Of a stretch of 64,000 nt of DNA, positions 24,217 through 37,500 are shown in pieces. Position 1 is the stretch's first letter; every line of letters starts with the position of its first letter. A program made the position numbers and the translations under genes. The notes beneath the pieces were generated by a model. The model made no database searches and was not told the DNA's origin. It saw nothing but the letters and a program-made list of their open reading frames with translations. Source of the stretch: Lytechinus pictus (taxonomy: Eukaryota; Echinodermata; Echinoidea; Temnopleuroida; Toxopneustidae); the NCBI RefSeq assembly GCF_037042905.1, contig NC_087251.1:44765373-44829372 (forward strand), written 5' to 3'.

Positions 24217-27200
24217 TTAGTAGACTTCTGTACGGACAACCTTCTTCCTGGTTGGTGACAGAGACCGCGTCCCTGACCTGTTCATCCTGGTGTTGCCTAG
24301 GAGAGCTGATGCCTCTTGGTAACCCTGTTTGAACCCCCTCTCCATCTCTGTCAGGGTATTCTCCACCCCGAGGCTGGTGATGGCGTGCGAATGGTGGGCC
24401 TGGATGACCTTCTCCAGCCTGGCGATGATCTCGTAGTCGGGTACGGCCAGGACGCCCACGTCCATGCCCAGCATCCTGCCGATGACCTGTCGGAAGTCGG
24501 TCAGCTGCTGCTCTCGCCGTTGGAGATCAGCCAGCAGCACCTTGGAGGTGTGGAGCTCCTCCGACATGGAACCCATTGATTGCTCAGAGCGGGCTTTGGT
24601 CTCGTTGGCCTCGTGCTCCGTGAAGTCCAATTCCTGCTTCATCCCAGCCAGCTTGCGGGCCTGTTTCTCCTTGATCTTCTCCAGCTTCTCTACAACCTTC
24701 TGCAGATCTTCTATTGTGGCATGCTGATGCATTGAAGAGAGCTAGAAGATGAGAAGAGAAAAATGCAAAATACTATTATGATGTGGACATTTTTGGGTTT
24801 GTGTCTGACTGTCCTACTGTTTGTCCTTTTTTTCTCTGTAATCTGCTACCAAATCACCTTGGGGCAGGAAATCCCAATTTGCTATCAGAATCAAATTTAA
24901 CATTTACTGATGGAGATGTATTTCGCATTTGACAACCCATAAAGTCAAAGTATAGATTTTAATGAACTACAGTTCATAATACTGATCAACAGAAGAAAAA
25001 AAAAAATACATTAGATTTTTTTTTTTTCAATTGAGATTTGAGAACAAACTTATCTCACCCAAACTCAAACTCACCTTAATGTTGCTGACATCCATCATCT
25101 CTGCCTTGAGTTCCACCACCATCTTCTTGGCCCGAGCGAGCTCGGCGCGGAGCCTGTCGTTCTCCTTGCCGAGCTTCTTATAGCTCCATTCCATCTCGTC
25201 CTTGTCCTTCTGGAGATTGGAGCGTCCCATCACCCCTTCCTCCAGGTTGGCTACCTTCTTCCTCATCAGATCCAGGTGGAGGTCTTTGCTCTCCAGTTGC
25301 TGCTTCAGGGTCTTGACCTGATGAAGGCAAGGACAGAGATGAGAAAAAGGTTACCTCTAATGTAAATGTTAACCGGTGTGTTGGCTCAGTCGGTAGAGCG
25401 TCAATCTCACAACCGGAAGGTCGGTGGTTCAAACCCCGGCCGCATCAGACCGAAAGAAAGACAGATAAAGATGGGAGTTGCTGCTACCCTGATTGGCGTT
25501 CAACATTTAAGGGATAGAGCCTCGTCGATCTGGCACTGTACAGTGGCTGCCGGGCCCACGATCATTTAGGAAAAATGAATTTTCTGAATATTTCTATTCT
25601 CAGATTGCTATTTCGAACAATAGAATGAATTTTTCATTTTCATTTTAATCTAATTATCAAATGTAGCAATCATATCATGATGTTAAAGGTTACAGATACT
25701 GGCATATCAAGGACTTACACCTTTTCTAGTCAAAGAATAATTGAATAAAATCAGTTTAACTAGCTTTGACTTTAACATTAGATGAAACTGAATTATTCAC
25801 TATAATCAAGCACTGAATACTGCTGGAAGGTGATCTTAGCAGTAAACTATTCCTGTTACATTCCTTAAAGGGATAGTCCGGGCTGAAAATATTTATATCT
25901 TAATACATAGAGTAGAATTCACTGAGCAAAATGCCGAAAATTTCATCAAAATCGGATAACAAGTAATAAAATTATTGAAGTTTAAAGTTTAGCACTATTT
26001 TGCAAAAACAGTCGTCATGAATATTCATTAGGTGGGCTGATGATGTAACATCTCCACTACCTGTTTTCTTATGTTTTAACATAAAATCATAATTTTTTCA
26101 TTATTTCATACTTGTGTGAATAATATGTTTCCCTTATAATGAAATAAGTTGCAGCATTAAATATCTAATGCACTAAATCAGTTGTCAATCCAATTTTCTA
26201 GTTCTTGGAGGAAAAAATTTAAATAAACCTAATTTTATATAATAAAATACAAAAGAACAAGTGGAGATGTGACATCATCAACCCACCTAATGAATATTCA
26301 TGACGACTGTTTTCACAAAATATTGCTAAACTTTAAAATTCAATAACTTTGTTATTTGTTATCCGATTTCGATGAAATTTTCTACATTTTGCTCAGTGAA
26401 TTCTACTCTACTTATTAAGCTAAAAATAATTTCAGCCCGGACCATCCCTTTAACATATGAGCACACATGATTAATCAACATGATCCCTACTACTGCATAC
26501 ATACCATCACCCCCCTCCTGCTACATAAAAGATGAATTTTTATCATTGTTAAACAGTTGTAAGTAACAAGGCAAGAAAAACCTTGTTTGGTCTCGTGTTC
26601 AAGCCCTTACCTTTCGTTGGAGTGCATAAACGTGCGTATTCTTGTCAGCAAGGACACCGCCCTCTCTAGATGCCAGTTGCTCAGCCCGAGCGAGGAGAGC
26701 CTCTCCATTCATGTCGAAGCCTACATCCTTACAGACACCATCCATGTTCATGACATTGGCGAGCTTCTCCAGGAATGCCATGTACTGAAGGATAAAAACA
26801 GAATATAGCATTATAATTTGTTATCGTAATGAATCTAATTGAGATATGGTTTACAAAGCTAGGAATTGTTTTCTTATCAAAGAATAATTCAAACACAGAG
26901 AATTCCAAGATTATTTACAAAATAATTTCAATGAAATCATTAAAAAAAAGAAGGGTGGTTGTGTGTTGGTTTATTGAGCCGTGTCTTTTCTTTAAACAAA
27001 ATCCGCATGCCAACCCACTAGTTAAAGGGATTCTCATGTCACTGCAAATTTCTGGGGTCACAGACAGGTAGAATATATCCCTTAATCTGCATGAAAATAA
27101 GATAACCTCACTAACTTTCTTCTTAAATCTACTTGTAAAATTTCTATGGTGATAATTTTCTTTTTAACCACTTGTAGATAGTCTTCATGTGTTCATTCAA

Positions 27201-30200
27201 AGGTTTGAGGGGGCATAACTCTCTCTGGCCACATGAGATAATTTGGCCAGAATTAAAAAAGGTGGTTTTTAAAACCATCAGTTGAACCCATGGTATATGC
27301 AGATTTCCTGTATAAATTACGCGTATTTACTGCGTATAATAAAAAATGTCCAATGCTGATGCGCGCTTTGTCTCAGTGACGCAAATTGACGCCTTTTGCC
27401 ATGGTTATCCACGCTATTTTACTCATGAGTCCACTGTTTAAAGAGTGGACTCATCAATTCAAAACAGTAGCCACGTGAATAAAATAGCATGGATAACCTT
27501 GGCAACAGGTGTCAATTTGGCACACTGTGACAAAAGCGCCCATCAGCATTGGACATTTTTTATTATGCGCAGTAAATAAGCGTAATTTATACAGGAAATC
27601 TTCATACACCATGGGTTCAACCAATGGTTTTAAGAACTGCCTTTTTTAATTCTGGCCAAATTATTTCTCGTGGGCAGAGAGTTATGCCCCCTCAAACCTT
27701 TGAATTAACCCATTAAGACTATGTGCAAGTGGTTAAAAAAAGAAAATTATCACCATAGAAATGTTACAAGTAGATTTGAAAGTAAATGTAAAAGTCAAAA
27801 TCTGCATAAATCACAGGTTGAACTGATGGTTGTAAAAAGCATCTTTGTGTTTCTTTAAAATAAACTTACTTTCTGCCTCTCCCCTCTGAGGCTGTCTCTA
27901 AGAGCATCGCTCGAGGCCAGACCGCCTTCCAGAGTCCGGATCCTATCCTTGTGGTCCTCATAGTAGCCCTCCGCCTCCCTGGCGCGTCGGATGGCTGCCT
28001 GGTGAAGGTTGGCTTGACTTTCAAGCTGATCGGAGAGCTGTCTCACCTTGCTTTCCATTGCATCCACATGCTGGTGGTTGAAAAGACAACCCCCAAAAAA
28101 ATCAACATTTGAAAGTGAACTCTTGCATAAATTAAAAATATATATTATTTGAAATATTCATCCAACAAAAATGAAGAATTGCAATAGCTTGCTATTTATT
28201 CATGTTTAAAAAAGAATTTTCATCTACATGCATAAAGATTAAAGCTTCACTGTAAATGTTGGTGCATTAATGAGGCAAGGGACTATTGAGAACCAACACA
28301 CTAAAATCTGCACAGAAAACAACACAATCGTACATTTTGACTGTTGTTGACAATCTGATGGATACAGCCTGCCTCAGGTCCATGTGAGATTGCAACAAGG
28401 AAAAGACACAAATAATTTGATATCTTAAAGAATGAAACACACAAAGAGAATAATATGACAAATAAACTTAGAAATATAGCAAGCAAGAACGGCCATATTT
28501 ATCATTTGTCATCATCTAGTATTAGAGCACAGCATTAAATCTTCAATTTATGACCATTACTTACCACATTGTTTTCCCTGGAAGCAACCTGTAGAGCTTT
28601 GATTCTCTCCTTGATGACATCATCATGTGGCTGGCAGTTGGAGGTACCTTCGGAAAGCAGAAGAGCAAGGGACTCCTTGAAAGACTTCAGCTCTGTCTTA
28701 GCTACCTGAGAATCAAACTCGATGGTCTTGAACTCCTTGCCGAGGTTCGCTACCCTCACCTCTCTCTCTTCCAGCTCCTTCTGGCGATTGGCCCACATGC
28801 CCTGGCTGGCATCAAGACGCTCACGGAGAGAACGGTTCTCTGCCTCGAGGTGGCTGCGATCTCGGAAAGCAATGTCACGTTCCTGGAATACAATGGAGAC
28901 AGAAATGCCAATAAATTTTCAGCATGCTAGGACTGATTCTTTGCTGTTACAAGTTTCTAAATAGACTTTGTGTTTCACAACTCCCAAACAAATGTTTAAT
29001 GGAGATATATAGTTATAACAGTATCAAACTTGCCTAATTTGAATGAAAGAAATCTATTTGAATTTACAGAAGAGGTAAATCACATGATTTTGCATTTGGT
29101 ATTAGAAATTGCTTGAACTTTGACCATTATTCAACTTGGAGGTCAGCTTATGCAGACATAGCTGTGTATGCATACAGTTATTATTGTGAATTACACAATA
29201 CAACTCAATCAATTCTACATCATGTAGATAGGTATTTCAATCAAAATGCCAATGATGATGAGCTGTGTAAAAGACAGTATGAACTACATTATGTGACTGC
29301 CCATAATGTCAGCTACCTCAAATTCGGACCAAGCAATAACCTACATCCTTAGGCAGCTTCAAAAGATACTCACCATTTTCAGTTTCTCCACTGAGGTAGC
29401 CTTCTCGACGTAGGTCTTCTGTTCTCTTTCGATCTCTCCCACCAGTCTCTGGATGGTTTCTCGGCTTGCCTTGGACTCCAGCTCGCTGCTGTTGTGGGCT
29501 TCAGTGAGAGAGGACAACCTCCCTCGAAGCATGATATTCTCCTGGGCAAGGTCATTCACCTATCAAAAATAAAATGATTACTAAATAAATTTAGATTACC
29601 AATGGCTTGATTCTAAAAAGGGCTTTTTAATTTTTTTTTATCAAGTAAAAGAATTTAGGACAAATGAGAATGATAGACATACAACAATGGAAAAAATAAT
29701 AGAAAATGGAAATATTAATAGTGTCATATATCTAAAAAATGTAGTATTCCAAGTTGCAAAAACAAAATTAGAAAAACCAGCAATGTTTGGACGAGTGTCA
29801 TAGTGGACTTAACTAGTAATGCTAGAAACGATAGAATCAATGAACATAAAGCAAATGAGCAGTCTAGAAAAAAGTTATGTTTGGCTGTCTACATTTGTCT
29901 AGAAAGCATAATTTCCTCCTGTTACCTTTAGAGGGCTAATCATAGCTTGTGAATTCAATATGCCATCATTTTCTCATCTACCTTTATTACTAATTTTGGT
30001 TTTTGGCTTTCCGTCTCTAAACACTTAGGCTATTTCAATGTAAAGAGGTTCCTGTAGATCTCATTCTTGACTAACCTTATCTAGCATCCTCTCAGGAGAA
30101 GAACTCTCCAGCTTCATGGCTCCTCGAAGCTGCAGGAACACCTCATCAAACTTCCTCTGCAGCGTCTGGGCCTTCTGCTCCGAGTCCTCCCTCTCCGTGG

Positions 30201-33200
30201 TCAGGTCTCGGATCCTGGACTCCAGCTCCAGGATCCTCTCCGCCTGGACACCGGACTCCTTCTGGAGCGCCTCGATGGTGTACTCGCCCCGGGCGTGCGC
30301 GCCCTCCAGCACCCCGCTCTGGTTGTTGAGCTCCCCGATGCGATCTCGCAGGGACTGGATGATGGTGAGGTGCTGGGCCGCATCGGATTGCTGGTGCTCC
30401 AGCTGGGAGTTGACTTCTTTCAGCTGGAGTTCACGAGCAGCAACTTTGGCCTGGGCTTCAGCAAGCTACAAATAAAAAGGAAAAACAAAGAAAATTCAAT
30501 CAAGAATTACCTTGATAATTCCAAGCTCATGACAATATTGTCTCAATAAACAAAGTCGCACTGACACACTGCATTTTTTATTTTGATATTCTGTTTGGTG
30601 TATAACTTTCTATGTTTACCAATAACTTGCAAATACATTACGCATATATCATAAAAACACAAATAACACAATTTGATTTCATGTCGGTAATAATTTTTTA
30701 ACAAATTATTTAACAGTGAAACACATATGGTCTGTTTCCATAAAATATATTTATTTTTGACAGATTGTTAACTCCTTACCCATGGAACAATTAGTGTTTG
30801 TAAAAGATTGTAAGCATAGCTCCTACATGTAGTAGGAGAGTCGGTATCATTACCTCAGTTTCGAGTTGTTCATTTTTTAGATGCAGAAGAGCCAGGTCTC
30901 TCTTGGGTGCTGATTCCGCTTGCATCTTGAGTTGTGAGAGTTTAGAAGATAGCACCGCATCAGAGTACATACGGCTGGACTGTTGGGATGGGAAGAATGA
31001 ATAATATATCAAGCTTTCTGTTCTTGTTAATCTTCTTGCGATTATTATCTGATATAAAATGTTACACTGGATTACTTAAACAGGATTTTTTTTTTATACC
31101 TCACTTCTTTACCAATTTATGACTGCTAGTGAAAGATTCAATTTGAATGTTCTAAGTACCTTGTATATTTAACACACAGAACACAGAGACTAATACTTAT
31201 AGAAATCTGTATGATTGCTGAGCACTATATTTCATCACTTTAAATAATTTATCACTGTCCTATCACTATCTCTACTTTGTCCTGAAGTTTGATAATAATA
31301 AATAAACAATGATAATGATCAAATACAGTTATAAACCATCCTTACCTTGTCTTCAAATGCAACATGTTTCCTGTGAGCCAAGATATCCCCTCTGAAAAGC
31401 AATATGAGACAATTGAATTAGGCCTAATATTTCCAATACATGTATATATTCTACATGCTACCACACTCATTACATTAGATCATGATTGACATTTAAATCA
31501 AAGGAACATCAATTTGAATCCAACTATTAACAATAGATGCACCTTCAGTTATGAATTCATAAAAAAACAAGTGGAATGCCTCTGGCCGTCTCACCTGCAT
31601 CACGCGATTCAATATAGCAGCAGTGCTGATTTTGAAAACTACTATAACTCGCACAAGATGTTCAGTGATACTTGGTTACTCTTATTTCCACGTTTTATGA
31701 ACTAGACCAATACACTTATAGAGATATGATGGCAATTCAACAAATACCCCCAACGTGGCCAAAGTTCTTTGACCTTACATGACCTTTGACCTTGATCATG
31801 TGACCTGAAACTCGCACAGGATGTTCAGTGATACTTGATTACTATTATGTCCAAGTTTTATGAACTAGACCAACACACTTTCAAATTTATGGCTGTAATT
31901 CAACAAATACCCCAATTTGGCCAAAGTTCATTGACCCTAAATGACCTTTGACCTTGATCATGTGACCTGAAACTTGCACAGGATGTTCAGTAATACTTGA
32001 TTAACCTTATGGCCAAGTTTCATGAACTAGGTCCATATACTTTCTAAGTTATGCTGTCATTTCAAAAACTTAACCTCAGGTTAAGATTTGGTGTTGACGC
32101 CGCCGTCGCCGCCGTCGGAAAAGCGGCGCCTATAGTCTCACTCTGCTATGCAGGTGAGACAAAAACCAGGCATCTTTCTGAGAAAAAAAATGTCTGACAT
32201 TCAGAGGTCGCAAATACTTTTCCAAACTACCGGAAATCCAATTGTCCATCCTTCCTGAGAATTTTCCTATATTTGATATCAAACATCAACTCTGGATTTG
32301 AATATCTACATCCAACATAAAAAGGGTGATTTCAATCTATTTTCAGACCCAAATTGGTCACCCACTTGGATAATTCTAAAAGATTCTTCCCATCTTACCT
32401 GGATAAGTCTTGTATGAGTTTGTCTTTCTTTTCTGCTTCTGTTCTGTACAATTTGACTTGTTCATGTAGCTGCATAAAAAAAGAAAAGAAGAAGACTAAA
32501 ATTATACATGTACTGTACATAGAGCATGCAGGAGCAAACAAACAAATGTAATTGTTATGAAATAAATTATAAAACCATGGCAATTTCATTACTTGACCAA
32601 GTTTAGTCAATACATTTTATACAGTTGCATTACCTTGGTGAAGGGTGGCTGATGTTTAAATTAAGGTTGTTGTTTTTTTTCATTTAAATCCATAAAAATA
32701 ATTTATATAGCATAGCAATAAAGTGATGTCTTGTTGACTTTCTTGATTCAAACCCACCATCTAATGTAAATAGACCAAATGTCTGGCTCCGCTGTCCCCG
32801 GGAGAGCCAGTCAAATGTATTGCTGTACACACGGGTGGCAAAATTATTTCCAAACAGTTCTCTTTGTGCAAAATAACCCCCTAAACAAGTTTTCGCGGGC
32901 TACACATTTTGGCCCCTTAAGTTGTCGCCAGAATATGACCTCGGGGAAAAAGCTTGGGGGAAAAAACATACCCTAAACACGTTTAGCTAGTCTTAAAAAA
33001 AAAAAAAGCTTTGGAAGAAAAACATACCCTAAATACGTTTGACCTAGCGATTGACCATTGACCAGTCTTTCGAAATACCCTTTTGAAATTGGTGTTTTTG
33101 TTAAACGAGTGCACGCACGGCCCGCTTCCAAAACTGAAAAAACACCCCTTTAAACATGTTTTTCTGGTCATGCGTGTGTACAGCAATATATTTGACTGCC

Positions 33201-33644
33201 CCCCCCCCCCCCCCCCCCGGGACACTGTCTCACCTGTCTGGTCATTCCGGTTAATAAGAGTTTAACTAATATAGTCAAACTCAAACAAAGACTTTATTAT
33301 TCAGCTAACTTAAGTTAAATTCTATCCCAAATTTCTTCTTCAAGTTCAAGCCAACTGGTGTATTGTAGAATAACGTAGTAGAAAGCCTACTCTTAATCAT
33401 TTACACATTATTTCATCACCATATCTGCCATTCCGTGACTACTTACATCTTGCACCAGTTTTCTCGACTGCATCGGGCTTGCATACGCCGAAGCGTTAGG
33501 CGACCCAGATGGGGGAGCAGAGCGATTGTGGACAAGTCGTTGAATTTCATCGTCTAAAAGTCGCAAATCCGCTGCTCTTCCTCCTCCTCCTCCCGATAAT
33601 CTTGGGAGACCATCCTCGATACGATCTCTACTGTAATATGCCAT
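24217..33644 (-). CDS. CCDC170: CCDC170-like coiled-coil protein, complete, 11 coding exons
   Basis: Coding exons, in transcription order: 33644-33447, 32469-32399, 31391-31346, 30979-30854, 30465-30076, 29559-29374, 28882-28565, 28070-27870, 26784-26611, 25317-25075 and 24741-24217. All have GT/AG borders and consistent phase, giving 825 aa ending VRTEVY. The start ATG at 33644 (context GAAATGG) is the first in frame. After a Gly/Ser-rich N-terminus (about residues 1-60) nearly all of the protein is heptad-rich coiled coil. The C-terminal blocks (ALLARAEQLASREG, KLEKIKEKQARKL, DFRQVIGRMLG, PDYEIIARLEKVI) match what I recall of vertebrate CCDC170 (about 715 aa), a Golgi/microtubule-associated protein. 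The name rests on recalled similarity. No enzymatic domain is seen. Introns hold a SINE and several MITEs. Confidence 0.85.
25376..25570 (+). mobile_element. tRNA-derived SINE in a CCDC170-like intron
   Basis: The head has an A box (TGGCTCAGTCGGTAGAG) and B box (GGTTCAAACCCCGG) with a Val-like CAC in the anticodon position. The anticodon stem does not pair. A non-tRNA body follows, ending with 'CTGCCGGGCCCACGATCATTTA'-type text. It is antisense to the host gene, between exons 26611-26784 and 25075-25317. Confidence 0.65.
25869..26449. mobile_element. Intact TTAA-flanked MITE (AGGGATRGTCC family)
   Basis: Exact TTAA duplications (25865-25868, 26450-26453) flank ends AGGGATAGTCC and GGACCATCCCT. 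The arms are long inverted repeats, so almost the whole 581-bp element can fold on itself. No ORF. It is the same family as the element at 18840-19983. Confidence 0.9.
27117..27790. mobile_element. ~670-bp palindromic MITE in a CCDC170-like intron
   Basis: The left half (ACTAACTTTCTTCTTAAATC ...) and right half (... GATTTGAAAGTAAA) are reverse complements through 'GGTTTGAGGGGGCATAACTC', 'ACCATGG', 'GCGTAATTTATACAGG' and 'CATTGGACATTTTTTATTA', meeting at a short centre near 27435. Classic foldback MITE; TSD not resolved. Confidence 0.75.
31588..32160. mobile_element. TIR element GTCTCACCTGCAT... with internal ~162-bp tandem repeats
   Basis: The terminal inverted repeat GTCTCACCTGCAT/ATGCAGGTGAGAC bounds three internal copies (near 31658, 31820 and 31982) of a unit with 'GATGTTCAGTGATACTTG' and 'CCTTGATCATGTGACCTGAAA'. 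The right side has a GCCGCCGTC-rich patch. It lies in the intron between coding exons 2 and 3 of the CCDC170-like gene. Confidence 0.7.
32797..33221. mobile_element. CCCGGG-ended MITE with likely 8-bp TSD
   Basis: Ends are CCCGGG followed on both sides by GTCAAAT[AG]TATTGCTGTACACACG in inverted orientation. Flanks are CCGCTGTC (32789-32796) and ACACTGTC (33222-33229), matching at 6 of 8 positions. A long poly-C run lies just inside the right end. Same style of ends as the element split at 34403/41130. Confidence 0.65.
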
Positions 33645-34394
33645 TTCCAAGATTTATTATGAGGTACATACAACTTTATTTTCACTTATGAATTGGCGAG
33701 ATCAACAACAATTTTGCGAAAATCACTGGAATGCGAATGAAATTGTACATACACATTGCGTGTACACATTACAACCTTTGCTAGGCAACAAACAAACACC
33801 TGCTATACGGCGCTCCAGCGTAAATCGGATCGTATCTCGTCGCTGGTTTTCGGGTTGATGACAGAATTAATTAATTGGACGAATCGATTATGTGCATGGG
33901 GGAATCAGCCTGGCTGTCACAAGTAATACAATATCATATTATGAACTGAGATTGAACGTTCAAAATACATTTGGGAAAATAAAGATCACATATAATTGCC
34001 AATAATCAAAATTATCTCGCTTAGTTTTCGACTGTTTTGTGTGAGTCATTTGGAAAATTTGATTAGATTTTGTATATCATGAACATGATAATAATAATGG
34101 AGCACTCCACCTGTTTTACCATTTTCCCATTTTTCTCGAGGACATATATTTCACCTCATTAGAGTTGCTTTGGCGACGATTGAACACAATTTATGATGCC
34201 TTTTTTTTGCATAGATCTAAATTGTATTATAATATAACATGATTAGATAAGATAAAATGATTTATGATAAGATTTTATAAGATAAAAAGAGAATACGAGA
34301 GAGGGAGAAAGATGGGACCCGAGATGGGATAATGGAGAAGAGACAGGGAGAAGAGAGAAAAGGAGAGAAGAGAGGAGAATAGATCGAATGGTGG
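33645..34394 (-). other. 5' flank of the CCDC170-like gene, no other gene
   Basis: AT-rich DNA upstream of the minus-strand start codon, presumably holding the 5' UTR and promoter. No TATA box or other element stands out. A purine-rich run lies at about 34280-34390. Confidence 0.3.
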
Positions 34395-36939
34395 GGGGAG
34401 GACCCGGGGGCGAAATTATTTTTCCCACCGAGTTCTGGACCAACATATGAATATTCATTACTTGCGTCTTCGGATTAAGAGTACGCATGCGCGTGGACTC
34501 TGCCTCGACCAGTGATGGTCGTAAGCATTCACGTTCAGTTGCTCAGAATGAATATTAGCATCGTCAAATTACCGGTACTCTTACATAGTTACATATGCCT
34601 TATATATATCCAATTCTTAAACACTTTTCAAACTAGCTGCCATTAATGGCAAGACATGTGCTAGGCTAGGGCTCGATCGCTTAGGCTAGCGCATTAACTT
34701 TACCTCAAATCTGGACCTGTCTAATGCCTAGTACTAATCAGTGTTGTAGTGCCTTGGCCTTGAACATTCAAGCCTTGGCCTTGGCCTTGAGGATTTTGAG
34801 CCTTGAAATTTCAAGGCATTTTCAAGGCATTTTGTATTATGTACTTTCATTTGTTTTATAAGTAATTATAAATGTTTCAGTTTTTTTTTTAATAGTTAAT
34901 GACACTAATGGTCAATACTACCAGTCACCAGTAACATCAGCAGCAGCAGTAGTATGTGTACTAGCAGTGTCATCAATTGTAATTGTCACCATTATCAAGA
35001 ATTTTCAAACAAAGAATACATCAGTTATGAAAAATAGCATTATGTATTGGTAATGTGTTGTAATCATGACTAATGATGTTAATGACAGTAAATAATAATG
35101 ATCAAGATCAAGATAATAGTGCTTTGATGACAAGAATAAATTTGACATCTGACTGCAATTTTGACAACAATATTCATACTTTAAACATAGCTAACTCTAA
35201 CGCACGATAACAAGGTTGATTTCTATTCCATTAGGATTTTCCTTGTATTATTTTCTTTGGCCAACAAGAATGAAAAGATTTGGTAAACTTGAACACAGTC
35301 TTCAATTTTGTCATATCCAAATGGGTTATGTCAATGGCATGATGAGCCAGAAACTTTGAGGGGCCAAGTATGGCATATAGAGCAAAACTTCTGTAAAAAA
35401 AAAGAAGAAAGCGATTGAAGCGAGCGAGTGAACAAAATTTGTCCCCCTCTTTCTATAGGAAAAGCTAATTTTGCGATAGATTGTTTAAAAAATAATATCA
35501 CATTTACTCTATCTTTTCATTTCCCTTCCCCCTTATCTAAGTGTATTCTTGGTGGTGGAACTTCTTCTTCTCTCTATCTCTTTTCTAAATTGTATATTTG
35601 TTTTGGGTCAGATTGACAAAACAAAGGGGGAAAATGTTTACTTCTTTTTAATCATATATCGTTCAACAGTGAATTTCATTTCTTTACAGTTTCAAGGAAA
35701 TAAACAACGTATTTGTTTTTGTGTCAATATGGTTTCAAGAAATAATGATTAATTAAAAAAAAGTAATTTAATAATTAATTATTATTAATATTATCAACAA
35801 GTATTAATAATTAATGATTGATTAACTGTTTAAAGAAATAATTAAGATTTACCCTCTCCCAACTAAGGGTATGGGGTGCGCCCTGTTTACTTTATATCCT
35901 TTTGAATATAACTTTATTTTGTTAGTATTCTTTATTCTGTTTTTTTTTTTAAGGTAAAATAAGTGTAGAAGATACAAGAAATGAGAATTGAAATTTAAAA
36001 GTGGTTGTAAGCAGAAAAAAAAAAGAAAGCTGACAAGAGTCCTAAAAATGACTCATTTTTAGTTTAAGCATTTAAAAATTTTAACTTGCGTTTTGTGCTC
36101 TCTAGCCCCCCCCCAAAAAAAAAAAATCCCTGTAGGATTTTTATTTCCAAATGAAATATGCCCTTTTTAAAAAAGAAATATACCTTCTTTAATAATAAAA
36201 CATAATACATTTTAGGTTCGAAAATCACAGATTTTGAATCGTGCTTGCATCAATTATTGTTTAGTACAGTACTAATCCTGCTCATGGTTACAAAAATGTA
36301 TAGAATGTTGCTTAATGGTTGGAATATCACAAAAAAGCAAGGACCCCCCAGTGCCCCCCCCCCATAAAAAAATCCTAGCTACGCCACTGCATTGCATGGA
36401 ACGTATTATAACGTCAGGCACTTGATCAGTGATCTTGATCCCCGTCTTCCCCCCCCCCCAAATTAAGGATTTCTTAGCTGAAAAAAAATTGACAAGCAAA
36501 AAAAAAAATCTTCACGTTCAAAAGAGGGGACATAAGTCTTTTTTTGTTGCATTTTGACATTACAAATTATTGATTTGGCTTCTCAAAGGGGGGAGGGCAC
36601 GTCCCCTGGATCAGTTGTAAATTGTCAGGGGGCAGTCTGCGCCCCCCCCCCCCCCTTGGTACACTAGTTGTTCCATGCTGATACAGCGTAGATCAGAGTC
36701 TAGATCTAGAGACTAGACTAGAACTAAGATATCTTTTAGATCTAGGACTGGTTCTGTATACGGACTAGAAATATTAAACCATGTTAAATAAAATCAAACG
36801 TAAAGTTCGGAATTTGGTTCGAAGTTTTAAACCATGGCATTAGTCGGCTATTACTATTAGTATTAGGCATTAGACAGGTCCAGATTTGAGGTAAAGTTAA
36901 TGCGTTAGCCTAAGCTAGCCCTAGCCTAGCACGGTTACA

Positions 36940-37500
36940 CTTCGTAATTCCGAAGGTTCTTTATTCCGAAGGTTCGTAATTCCGAAACACGAAAATTGCC
37001 TTTACCTCGATGCTCGTTAATCCGAAAACGTAGAAGGGTTCGTTAATCCGAACATTTGTGGCGTTATTCCGAAGGTTCGTTATTCCGAAGGTTCGATAAT
37101 CCGAAAACGAAATAAGGTTCGATGTACCGAAGGTTCGTTAATCCAAAAACGAAATAAGGTTCGTTGTTCCGAAGGTTCGTTAATCCGAAAACGAAATAAG
37201 GTTCGTTGTTCCGAAGGTTTGTTAGTCCGAAAACGAAATAAGGTTCGTTAATCATTTCGTTTTCGGACTAACAAACCTTCGGAATTACGAATCTCATTTC
37301 GTTTTCGGATTAACGAACCTTCGGAATTACGAACCTCACTTCGTTTTCGGACTAAGGAACCTTCGGAATTACGAACCTCATTTCTTTTTCGGACTAACGA
37401 ACCTTCGGAATTACGAACCTTCGGAAATACGAACCTTCGGAATAACGAACCTTCGGAATATCCGAACCTTCGGAATAACGAAGCTTCGGAATTACGAATG
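36940..37500. repeat. TTCGG minisatellite arranged as a long palindrome (copy 1)
   Basis: A repeat built from AAGGTTCGTTAATCCGAAAA and CGAAAT blocks runs rightwards to about 37257, then continues as its own reverse complement (TTTCGTTTTCGG, CCTTCGGAATTACGAA). The array can form one large hairpin centred near 37257. An open frame on the minus strand merely encodes the repeat. Confidence 0.85.

Noticed and set aside
25376-25449. Functional tRNA-Val gene
   Set aside because: The anticodon stem is mismatched and a SINE body follows.
33645-33650. Coiled-coil protein start at 33650
   Set aside because: That codon is TTG. The first in-frame ATG is at 33644 with a good context, so translation was started there.
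37064-37255. Minus-strand frame with NEPYFVFGLTNLR repeats
   Set aside because: A direct translation of the TTCGG minisatellite unit. It is short, has no flanking gene signals and disappears where the repeat ends.
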